In this document: positions 16,378-24,390 of the stretch, piece by piece
Position numbering within the stretch: position 1 is the stretch's first letter
Layout: each line of letters opens with the position of its first letter
NCBI GenBank assembly: GCA_032718475.1
Contig: JAUCBJ010004182.1
Coordinates: forward strand, 1-24,390
DNA from: Nemertoderma westbladi
Taxonomy: Eukaryota; Xenacoelomorpha; Nemertodermatida; Nemertodermatidae
Direction: 5' to 3'
DNA: 24,390 bases
Notes under the pieces: model-generated
Told to the model about the DNA's origin: nothing
Database searches by the model: none
Seen by the model: only the letters and a program-made list of their open reading frames with translations
Program-made: the position numbers and the translations under genes

Positions 16378-16652
16378 CACTACTACAGTATGTGTACCCA
16401 TGACCGGGATTTTTTTTGTAGTAGCTATTTTTTGCTACTTTTTTTAAAATTTTCTATGTCATATTAGCTATAGTTTTGTAAAAAAAAAATGTTCTAGAAA
16501 AATGTTCTAGAACAGAAAATATTTGTTCTAGAACATAATTTTTTTTACCTAACAATAGTTAACATGAAATAAAGCAGTTCTTAAAAAAAATTGCAAAAAC
16601 TAGCTATAGTAAAAAAAATATGGTCAATGATGGTACACATACTGTAGTAGTG
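16378..16652. mobile_element. Foldback/MITE-like element, ~275 bp, self-complementary over its full length
   Basis: Perfect 21-bp terminal inverted repeats lie at 16378-16398 (starting CACTACTACAGTATGTG) and 16632-16652. Inward, complementarity continues with mismatches over nearly the whole element (for example GTAGCTATTTTTTGC against the complement of GCAAAAACTAGCTATAG). The centre carries three TTCTAGAA palindromes at about 16492-16535. Similarity also extends imperfectly some 15 bp outward. No ORF and no clear target-site duplication. It looks like a non-autonomous DNA transposon or inverted-repeat hairpin source. Confidence 0.8.
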
Positions 16653-16727
16653 CCCATATACTGTGTAGTGTAGATATGACTGTCATATAAGTCTATCACT
16701 ACTACTCTATTATCTATATCACTATTA

Positions 16728-16949
16728 CTAACCTGGATTATTTTTCTTTGGCCGTTCGAATATAATTGCGCAATCACCATCAATTGTCACCGAAAACGTA
16801 CCGGTAAATGTTGAAGGAATAGCCGAAAATGCCCTAGTTTGCCGAAATAGAGAATCGGGATCCACCTCCGTATTATCCGCCCACCTATATTGAATTACTG
16901 TAGCTGTAGACCGTGTGACCGAACGGTGCTTAGATCGTGGCTTTTCTAG
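16728..16949 (-). pseudogene. Exon-like reading frame of unknown family
   Basis: Open for 73 codons on the minus strand with no Met, between a TAA at 16952 and a TAG at 16728. It contains VIQYRWADNTEVDPD and AFSAIPSTFTGTFSV. The frame ends at CCAG|GTTAGT, a splice-donor-like site. The core FSxIxSxxTxxF...GDxxIxxE pattern also occurs in the frame at 23034-23336, suggesting paralogous exons. Could be a transposon fragment or a host exon. Chance ORF not excluded. Confidence 0.3.
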
Positions 16950-17046
16950 TTAACATTATTCCATTTTGTATAAAACAAGTGATGTGGTTGGAGAAACGTG
17001 CTAGGGGCTGCTACTAAGCAACAACCAATCGCGTTAATCCTGTTAA
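16925..17046. repeat. Left arm of dispersed inverted repeat (interrupted copy)
   Basis: Matches the reverse complement of 22930-23042, with a few substitutions and about 9-10 extra bases near 16996-17007. It includes ATTATTCCATTTTGTATAAA and ACCAATCGCGTTAATCCTGT. It ends at TTAA (17043-17046), where the piggyBac-like element starts. Confidence 0.9.
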
Positions 17047-17394
17047 ACCCTTTCCGGCCTGAATTAATTTAATTTAGGAAAAAAAATTGGTTGGTCTTGT
17101 TAATGGGTTAATTATACACCAAATAATAATTTTCGATGAAAAAATTTTCAAAAAATTATTTCCAATGTTGTTTTTTTTATTGTATACAAAAGTATACGTT
17201 AGGTATATGAAACATGTTCCCAATGTATACTTTTGTATACGAACTCTAGATTGTACGTACTTACTTACATACATACATCGTATAGTAAGTACATATTCTA
17301 TATATATATATATAATATAGAGAATATACAAAACATGCAACGAGCAGGCAATTTTAATGAAAAAAATTTAAATTATGTTTTTTCGGAATGAAAA

Positions 17395-17475
17395 GCTGTC
17401 AATACTTTGAAATTTGCCACTCAGCCTTTCATCCACAGGGGTCGATAAAATGTGTACCAGATAAATAACTGGGAG
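17395..17475 (+). repeat. SINE-like conserved segment
   Basis: GCCTTTCATCC followed by GGGGTCGATAAAATGTGTACC strongly resembles a 3' segment shared by SINEs in molluscs and some other invertebrates. No A/B-box head is visible nearby, so it is at most a fragment. Confidence 0.4.
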
Positions 17476-17764
17476 CAAATCTTGGGATAGGAGTAGCGCC
17501 CACCCCTACCCTCGGGTAGCAGCTATCGAAAGAGGAGCCTTCGGGTCGCCTCCGGCTTCGGCCGACTGTTTGCTTTGCTTGCTTGCTTGTGTGTTTTCAC
17601 AACACACGTTGTTTAAAAGCAACACAGAGCGACAAAAAAAACTTAAAATGAAGAATTATACAGTGAATGTTTTTTCTGTCAGTTTTGTTCAAATTTGAAA
17701 AAAACAGTTTCGACTAACTTTTTTCAACTGTTTGTATGTCTATCTGCCCTGCCTGTTTACTGTG

Positions 17765-18765
17765 GGTGTACAACATCTACTCCCCAACGGTGGCTGCACC
17801 ACATCTAATCCCCAATGGTGGCTGAATCATATCTACTCCCATGGCCCAATGGTTAACATCTACTCCATATGGTGGCTACACCACATCTACTCCCCAATGG
17901 TCAACATTTGCTCCATATGGTGGCTACACCACATCTACTCATCAATGCTCAGCATCTACTCCACTATGGTGGCTGCACCACATCTACTCATCAATGGTCA
18001 ACATCTACTCCCCAATGGTGGCTGCACCACATCTACTCATCAATGGTGGCTGCACCACATCTACTCCCCAACGGTGGCTGAATCACATCTACTACCAAGG
18101 CCCAACGGTTAACATCTACTCCACTATGGTGGCTGCACCACATCTACTCATCAATGGTCAGCATCTACTCCCTAATGGTGGCTGCACCAAATCTACTCAT
18201 CAATGGTGGCTGCACCACATCTACTCCCCAATGGTGGCTGCACCACATCTACTCATCAATGGTGGCTGCACCACATCTACTCCCAAATGATGGGTGCGTC
18301 AGATTTACTCCCCAATGGTGGCTGCACCACATCTACTCCCCAATGGTGGGTGCGCCAGATTTACTCTCCAATGTTGGCTGCACCATATCTACACCCCTAC
18401 GGTGGTGGATGTACCACATCTACTCCCCAATAGTGGCTGCATCACATCTACTCCCAAGGCCCAATGGTCAACATCTACACCCCTATGGTGGCTACGCCAC
18501 ATCTACTCCCCAATGGAGGCTGTTCCACATCTACTCTCCAATGGCGACTGCACCACATCTATCCACAATGGTGGCTGCATCACCTCTACTATCCTATGGT
18601 CAACATCTACTCCCCATGGTGGCTGCACCACATCTAGGCCTACACACACCCCAATGGTGGAAGCACCACATCACACAAACGGTGGCTGAATCACATCTAC
18701 TCCCCAACGGTGCTGCACCACATCTACTCCACAACTGTGGCTGCACCACTTCTACTCCCCAACTT
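17765..18765. repeat. 28-bp satellite array, ~35 copies
   Basis: Units of mostly 28 bp (CATCTACTCC plus CCAATGGTGGCTGCACCA) with recurrent variants: CTCATCAATGG, CAATGGTCAACATCTACTCC and GGTGGCTGAATCA. Because 28 is not divisible by three and the unit has no stop in any forward frame, all three frames stay open and give long spurious ORFs with a 28-residue period. It lies inside the piggyBac-like element. Confidence 0.97.
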
Positions 18766-19164
18766 TATAAACCTAACGTAGACAAATGTATACAGTGGTT
18801 TATCAATAACACTACCAGCCTACCTGTACTGTAAAGTTTATCCTGGAAGTATTATTATCTCATTGAACAATCCATCTTTGGAATACCCAATCAAAATTCT
18901 CAATATCGCTTTGCCAAAGCATTTAAATAACCATCTTTCCAATGCCAGGTAGTCATCATGTCAATACCTGAAAACACGGCATCTAAAATCGTTTATTGAA
19001 TCCTTCTACTACAGTTATCCAATCAGAATCGGTAATTTATAAGTAAAGGAAGTGTGATAGTGCCTCAATTGGATGAAACCAACTATAATTAGTTAAAATT
19101 ATGGAATTCGTAGTGAAATAAAGTCAGTGTATACAAAAATATACAGTCGGCCGGAAAGGGTTAA

Positions 19165-20273
19165 CATACATGGAATACACGTTCGTGGGGACTTCGCGCA
19201 GCACGAGGCCTAGTTATTATATACAAATTAAAATGCAGCGACTGTATCACAAAATCAGGTTTTGAGAAATTTACCCACACCACCAATCAATCAAAGAAAG
19301 GTGGACAGTACGTGTTCACCCCTTTTAATCTCCCCCCCCCCCCCCACCCTTCCCAACCACCAATACATAACCGCGACATCTACCACCCACGGAAGGGTAG
19401 CACGAACTTATTTCCAATCGCACGTTAAATATGCAAAGCCAGGTGGTTTATAGGAATATAATAAACGCAGTACTCGTTTTCATTATAAGCCTCTTTGCGT
19501 TCGTCCTGTTTTGTATTTAAATATATTTCTTAAACGCAAGCTAGGACGATCTTTATAATAATAATAACTAGGGATGCGATCAATATGTGAAGCCAGGTGG
19601 TTTATATAATAATTTAGTCAACGCAGTACTCGTCTTCATTATATGCCTCGTTGCGCTCGTCGCTTGTCCTGTTTTGTCATAAAATATTTTTCCTAAACGC
19701 AGACTGACGATCTTTATACAGTTATAACTATGCGAAGTTTCGAAACTGTGCGAGTAACTGTTGATACATCTATGTGGAGATGTGTGATACAACGCCAACG
19801 CATCTTATGCCGATGTAGTAATATGGGTATTGAAATAATATATTAAATCAATGTACACTCTTAAAGCTGCAGCGAAAAAATGTAGCTAATTTCCTAGGTT
19901 ACATATAAAATAATAATATTATTTTTAAGAACATTAATTTTACTACTTTGCAAAAATTCAATTAAAAAATAACCAGACATATACATTGTGGAATAAACTA
20001 TTTCAGAAGCCTACAACAGCCATGCCATGGATTGTATTTATGTTATTATATCTGTCATTTAACTGAGATAGCAATAGTAGTAATAGTCGAACGGTTATGC
20101 GGCCCGTCCAGCCTATAATAAACACAATTCAGTGATTGGGCTGGAATAGCAATACTGGTTGCCTCTATTACAATTCCTCTCAGGTTAGTCTACAGCCACA
20201 ACTCCCAGCAGCTAGCTCCACACCAGCAGAGACTTGACCAATAATGGGAAGGATTAAATTTGTACTCAATAAT
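19165..20273. other. AT-rich spacer with small repeats
   Basis: No gene seen. It holds a C14 run at 19332-19345 and the diverged 154-bp tandem duplication listed separately. Confidence 0.5.
19431..19735. repeat. Diverged ~154-bp tandem direct duplication
   Basis: Copies at 19431-19579 and 19585-19735 share AAGCCAGGTGGTTTATA, AACGCAGTACTCGT, TTCATTATA, GTCCTGTTTTGT, CCTAAACGCA or CTTAAACGCA, and GACGATCTTTATA. Identity is roughly three quarters by eye with small indels, indicating an old duplication. Confidence 0.85.
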
Positions 20274-20280
20274 TGTGCGG

Positions 20281-20723
20281 TTTAATTACGTTTAGATCAA
20301 TTAAAGACACATTTATTAAAGCAAATCACTTAAACTAATTAAAAACTATAATAGAATGGCGTATGGGGATTATATCTGTATAATTTTTAAGTATAATTAT
20401 TTAAATCTTATACTGTAAAACAATTAATTTCCTTTAAAAGGCAGGTTGAAAATGGCGTTTTCACCGCAATCAACTTAATTAACTAATTAACTGCTATTAT
20501 CTTAGCTTCTCGAAGGCCACACGGAAATTCTACTTGGAAAATTTCTAAACTTTTGCCAAAAAACATGTGTACCAAGTTTGGATAGATTTCATCAAAGATT
20601 GGCCGAGTTATTAACGTTTAAAATTGAACACGACAGAACGACAGAACGACAGAACGACAGAACGACAGGTTGATTAATGGTACCACTACGCTAAGGCTCA
20701 CTCACTTCGTGGCTCGCCCCACA
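20281..20723 (+). repeat. ~445-bp direct repeat, copy 1
   Basis: Highly similar to 20941-21386. Includes GATCAATTAAAGACACA, CTTCTCGAAGGCCACACGG and GTACCAAGTTTGGATAGA, then an ACGACAGA array (four full units plus a partial, about 20631-20669), and ends GGCTCGCCCC. Weaker similarity extends 100-180 bp upstream of each copy (CCCAGCAGCTAGCTCC versus CCCAGCAACTGGCTCC), so the element is longer than 445 bp. No coding capacity. Probably a dispersed non-autonomous transposable element. Confidence 0.92.
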
Positions 20724-20940
20724 CAGACTCTATAGTGTAATAGGAGGTAGGGAATGCAGGTTTCAATCTCGTTAGGTCTAGCTGGCAGCCGTGTGGCTAG
20801 TTACATACAACCCCCCTCCACTGGCATTCCCAGCAACTGGCTCCCTTACACACACATCCCCCATCTATGTACCAGCCAACTTGCAAGTTGGCCAATAAAT
20901 GATCAGTATTTAATGAGAATCCATTTTTTATGCCGTTTTA

Positions 20941-21386
20941 ATTACTTTAGATCAATTAAAGACACAATTATTAAAGCAAATCACTTGAACTAATTAAAAA
21001 CTATAATAGAATGGCGTATGTGGATTACATCTGTATAATTTTTAATTATAATTATTTAAATCTTATACTGTAAAACAATTAATTTCCTTTAAAAGGCAGG
21101 TTGAAAATTGTGTTTTCACCGTAATCAACTTAATTAACTAATTAACTGCTATTATCTTAGCTTCTCGAAGGCCACACGGAAATTCTACTTGGAAAATTTC
21201 TAAACTTTTGCCAAACAACATGTGTACCAAGTTTGGATAGATTTCATCAAAGATTGGCTGAGTTATTAACGTTTAAAATTGAACACGACAGAACGACAGA
21301 ACGACAGAACGACAGAACGACAGAACGACAGGTTGATTAATGGTACCACTACGCTAAGGCTCACTCACTTCGTGGCTCGCCCCACA
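20941..21386 (+). repeat. ~445-bp direct repeat, copy 2
   Basis: Partner of 20281-20723. The 8-bp ACGACAGA array has one extra unit (about 21286-21332). Its end at CCCCACAG abuts the sequence resuming the dispersed repeat at 21387. Confidence 0.92.
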
Positions 21387-21426
21387 GTATTGTCAACTTC
21401 AAAAAGTTCAGGTTACCATTATTCCA
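21387..21426. repeat. Second piece of the interrupted dispersed repeat
   Basis: AAAAAGTTCAGGTTACCATT plus ATTCCA (21401-21426) is a perfect 26-bp match to the reverse complement of 22869-22894. Upstream, TATTGTCAACTTC corresponds loosely to TATTGCTAACATG in the uninterrupted copy. Confidence 0.85.
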
Positions 21427-22868
21427 AAGTAATCAGATATTACAGTAGTTAAGCTGCTAGTGTTGTTAGTCAGTTAGTATTCGAGTAAGCCATAGAATAT
21501 TATATGGTACAATACCATAATATATGCAAGAAAAAACAAAACCGTATGTAGTATAAGTGGATTAGTTTAATTACAATTTGTAAACTGTAAATGAAATATT
21601 TATAGTTAAGTCTATGGTTTAGTAATAAACATACTGTAACTGTACTTATACAATATCTCATTGAAGTACTTGCCACCCACGTAGTAATATTCAATGTGGG
21701 CAAATACAGGTCTGACATCAGTTCATCAACCCGAAACTCGTGTTGCGTTTTATTCACACAACTTTTATGATACCAACCACTTCGTGCAAACGGGGTGGAA
21801 ATGCTATGCCGTAATGCCGACAACTGACAACCAACGCCGACAACCATTATTAAAGCTAATTAATGTTATTTATTAATTGAGGGAAAGGAACAGGTTACAG
21901 TGGAAGGTTAGTCTAACCAAAACAATAAACGAGAATTACGAACTCAGGTTACATTTTCATATTTGCAGTTGTCTGGTGGTTGACGGTTGTCGGCGTAGTG
22001 TTTACACCCTTGCAAACGCTACATGATATCCATTCAATTGGTCCAAGGTCTGTCTGTAGCATTCCCGACACGCGAGTAGCAAAAATAAGTGCTGGCAGGC
22101 TGGACAGCGTGGAAATGGTTTAGTTTCGCTGTCGGTTCTCCTTTTATCAATTTTTTGTTTGTATCTCGATTACACAGAGGTTGTTGTGTACTTATTATCG
22201 CATAAATTACATTCCACTACTTTTTTAATCGTCCCATTACTGCTCCCATACTGCCATGTAACTACTGTACCATGAGAAAGAATAAGGCCCCTTTAAGGCT
22301 TTAAAGTATTGAATTAACAAAACCTGCTATTAGGTATGGCTATTCGATTATTGTTGCTTCAATTACCACTGTACCTAGTGTTCTGCCTGACGCCTGACTG
22401 CTTTCGGTATAACTTGTAGGCCTATAATGAAACAGACAAGGCCAGCAAGGGTAGGGGGTCGGGCCTAATAGAATAGTGAATACTACCGTGGCTGAATGCG
22501 GCCAAAAAGCATTTATCGTCATTTCAGAAAAGAATGTATATAATTTCATTTTGATTCCAGCCATAAAACATTTACGGTAATTTCAAAATAAATAAACATA
22601 TATATTTCATTTCAAAAAAAATTTATGCATATAATTTCATTGCAGAAAATGTATTTATTTTCATTTTAGAGCATTTAAAAAATATAATTAATTTCATTTA
22701 AAAAACAAGAGAAGACAAGACAAGAGTGTCAATTTCATTTCCTTTTCATTTGTTCGTTGTATTAATAAACTTCATACAATGGCGACATGTAATTTAAATG
22801 AAAAGAAAAATAATACAAAAAATAAAAAAAAAATATAAAATATAAAAAAAAATACAGATACTGAGATA
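21427..22868. other. AT-rich spacer without recognisable genes
   Basis: The ORFs present are short and composition-driven. Loosely inverted GCCGACAACC-type strings lie at 21810-21850 and 21970-22000. 22550-22720 holds decayed ATTTCATTT-rich repeats. 21887-21975 is related to 24205-24300 (see separate entry). Confidence 0.5.
21887..21975 (+). repeat. Diverged dispersed repeat, copy 1
   Basis: GGGAAAGGAACAGGTTACAG followed by CAAAACAATAAACGAGAATT and TTACATTTTCATATTT. The same order of diverged blocks occurs at 24199-24300. Confidence 0.55.
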
Positions 22869-23042
22869 TGGAATAATGGTAACCTGAACTTTTTCATGTT
22901 AGCAATATTCCATTCTCATTGACTCTGTGTTAAACAGGATTAACGCGATTGGTTGCTGCTTAGTAGCAGCTTTCTCCAACCACATTACTTGTTTTATACA
23001 AAATGGAATAATGTTAACTTGAAAAGCCATGATCTAAGCACC
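22869..23042. repeat. Uninterrupted inverted copy of the dispersed repeat
   Basis: Reverse complement of 16925-17046 joined to 21387-21426, with about 35 bp between that is only partly retained on the left. It contains an internal echo: TGGAATAATGGTAACCTGAA (22869) and TGGAATAATGTTAACTTGAA (about 23003). Confidence 0.85.
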
Positions 23043-23555
23043 AGTTGTGACTAACGGTTCTGAATCACGCAAACTAGAAGAATGTTCCACTTCTATATTC
23101 TCATCTCCGGTAAATGTTCCAAACTTTACAGTTAATTGCGAAACAATTCTAGAATAGCTTACGTTATTATAATGTCGGTAAACTGTGCGGCGTACGACAA
23201 CACATTCGTTCTCTGGGATAATATTCTCACGCAGCCATTTGTTGACATTTTGTTTGTTATAGTAACAATTCCCATTACTATCAGTAAGATAACATATGGC
23301 ATCACAGGACCATCGTCGGCTGGTTGACTGGGTCATTCATAAATAGATATATGAATGGGTGCTGGTTCCAGCGTACTTCCAATGCCATTTATCATGACAA
23401 CTCAAATTCCCAAACGCAACATGTTCTAAATTCGTTGTCGGATAGTTGCCAACAGTATTTCCTGATAGTTGCTCCGGACTACCACCACTTGGACTTGAGT
23501 TGCAAATAAAGTTTATTAATTTCTTGGTACTTCGGCTACCGGTACCCTCGGCCAA
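23034..23555 (-). pseudogene. Exon-like frame of unknown family with one internal TGA
   Basis: One minus-strand frame runs from about 23555 to a TAG at 23034, interrupted only by a TGA at 23339-23337 directly before an ATG. The upstream part has CNSS and NLSC (possible N-glycosylation sequons) and CHDKWHWKYAG. The downstream part has CYLTDSNGNCYYNKQ, KWLRENIIPENECVVVRR and YSRIVSQLTVKFGTFTGDEN. Cysteine/tryptophan spacing suggests an extracellular, perhaps Ig-like, fold, but I cannot assign it. A GTTAGT donor-like string follows DSEP near the end. The last codons enter the dispersed repeat. Confidence 0.35.
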
Positions 23556-23838
23556 TGCTGCATTGATAACCGGTACGAAAATACTACTGCACTACTATCT
23601 ATACTGCTATAAAGCCAGTGACCTGATACCGGTAGCCTTACCTGCCTACTTGCTGACTGGTAACAGCAGTATAGCATAGCACAGTCTGACAGTGTTTTAT
23701 GAGAAGAATGTAATTTTAATTTAATGGAATCTTATACACTATTTAATTTACAATGTACGAAATGACCATATTAATTTCAATGTTTAATTTCACTTGTCTG
23801 CATGGCTGCTTGTTTTTTTAGATTATCTTTCGTTTGGC

Positions 23839-23925
23839 GGTCCAGTTCGCCATGCTTTCGATCCAGTTCGGTCCAGTTCGCCACTCTTTCGATCCACTTC
23901 GATTCAGTTCGGTCCAGATTCGTGT
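23839..23925. repeat. ~31-bp short tandem repeat
   Basis: GGTCCAGTTCGCCA at 23839 and 23870, each followed by CTTTCGATCCA, then a decayed third unit ATTCAGTTCGGTCCAG. Period 31 bp. Confidence 0.85.
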
Positions 23926-24198
23926 ACAGTACTATCCAAATTAATCCCAAAACACCCAAAATAACTTAAAAAAAGCCATGATGGCTTCCTACCTTATCCT
24001 ATACTGATACTTGTGGTCAATGATAAGGAGGTCATCAGAGAGGGAATGTATATACAGTATATATAGGTGGTATATATCCAAAATAACGGATAGTTTATTT
24101 ATGTAAATCACATGATAGCATCACTGGAGCCAGGAGGAACGAACAAAAATCCCATCTTGGCAATCTAGTATCTTGTCTCAATGCTTAATTACCATTTA

Positions 24199-24300
24199 TG
24201 GGAAAGGAGCATGTTACAGTGGCACAATATTGTAATCAAAACAAAGAATGAAAGTTAATTGAACAGGATACATTTATATTTTTAAGAATAATCAACTGTT
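24199..24300 (+). repeat. Diverged dispersed repeat, copy 2
   Basis: GGGAAAGGAGCATGTTACAG, CAAAACAAAGAATGAAAGTT and ATACATTTATATTT parallel the copy at 21887-21975 in the same orientation and order. Confidence 0.55.
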
Positions 24301-24390
24301 ATTTGCATTGATTTTCCCCTGGAGAGAAATTATGAAATTGTTTTTTTTTGTTAAATGAACGGTTAAATGAAACCTATGAAAACTGTTCAT

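Larger units (their letters stand above)
17047..19160. mobile_element. piggyBac-like TTAA-flanked element (~2.1 kb, non-autonomous)
   Basis: CCCTTTCCGGCC (17048-17059) and its reverse complement GGCCGGAAAGGG (19149-19160) form terminal inverted repeats, each flanked by TTAA (17043-17046 and 19161-19164), the target duplicated by piggyBac transposases. The left end has one extra A. GTATACAAAAGTATAC-type palindromes lie subterminally (17184, 17227, 19127). No transposase ORF; the interior is mostly satellite. Family assignment rests on the TTAA target plus CCCTTT ends. Confidence 0.65.
23556..24390. other. AT-rich right-end spacer
   Basis: No gene recognised. ACCGGTA strings recur at 23540, 23570 and 23627. 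A short tandem repeat is at 23839-23925 and a diverged repeat at 24199-24300. Confidence 0.5.

Noticed and set aside
16485-16540. Heat-shock promoter (TTCTAGAA repeats)
   Set aside because: The repeats are not in the 5-bp-phased nGAAn array expected and are better explained as the central palindromes of the foldback element.
17732-18834. Overlapping forward ORFs up to 226 aa
   Set aside because: Produced by the 28-bp satellite, which is stop-free in all forward frames.
21500-21847. 115-aa minus-strand ORF
   Set aside because: Composition follows AT-rich DNA, no motif or homologue recognised, no supporting signals.

Overview
This is eukaryotic, most likely marine-invertebrate, DNA. It holds fragments of several metazoan mobile elements (BEL/Pao-type gag and protease, Ty3/Gypsy integrase, non-LTR reverse transcriptase, a piggyBac-like TTAA element, a foldback/MITE, SINE-like pieces), many micro- and minisatellites, AT-rich spacers, and no bacterial-style operon. 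The species cannot be fixed from the window. A short segment near 17430 resembles the 3' region of SINEs familiar from molluscs, which is only a weak hint.

Layout. 1-182 is the 3' end of an acidic-tailed protein-coding frame. 566-1124 is a hexanucleotide (GGCTGT) array, followed by a tRNA-like SINE head at 1193-1265. 1266-2400 is AT-rich spacer ending in strong palindromes. 2452-3266 (+) is a broken Ty3/Gypsy integrase whose C-terminal part reappears at about 14370-14740 (+). Between the halves lies an 11.1-kb block read from the minus strand. A near-identical 704-bp direct repeat lies at 3267-3970 and 13157-13860. Read right to left between the two copies come a coiled-coil leader ORF, Asn-rich and 20-aa-repeat segments, an Arg-rich segment, a BEL/Pao gag domain (DUF1759-like), a zinc knuckle plus retropepsin-like protease (DUF1758-like), a 32-bp minisatellite, and an intact 825-codon ORF. 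That last ORF has an RNase D/DEDD-exonuclease-like domain, a charged middle and three CCHC zinc knuckles. No BEL reverse transcriptase, RNase H or integrase was recognised. 14744-15874 (+) is a non-LTR reverse transcriptase fragment with an internal deletion.

The right third (15875-24390) is AT-rich and repeat-dominated. It holds a 275-bp complete foldback element (16378-16652) and a 2.1-kb piggyBac-like element (17047-19160) flanked by TTAA and containing a roughly 1-kb, 28-bp satellite. It also holds a degenerate 154-bp tandem duplication, a pair of roughly 445-bp direct repeats with an internal 8-bp array, and an inverted copy of a ~175-bp repeat (22869-23042). That inverted copy looks like the uninterrupted version of a locus split by insertions between 16925 and 21426. 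Two minus-strand exon-like reading frames (16728-16949 and 23034-23555) show weak mutual protein similarity and may be remnants of a host or transposon gene.

The most interesting object is the minus-strand block at 3267-13860. It has LTR-element-like geometry, a gag-protease module with no recognisable polymerase, and an exonuclease-like/zinc-knuckle ORF in the place where pol would be expected.
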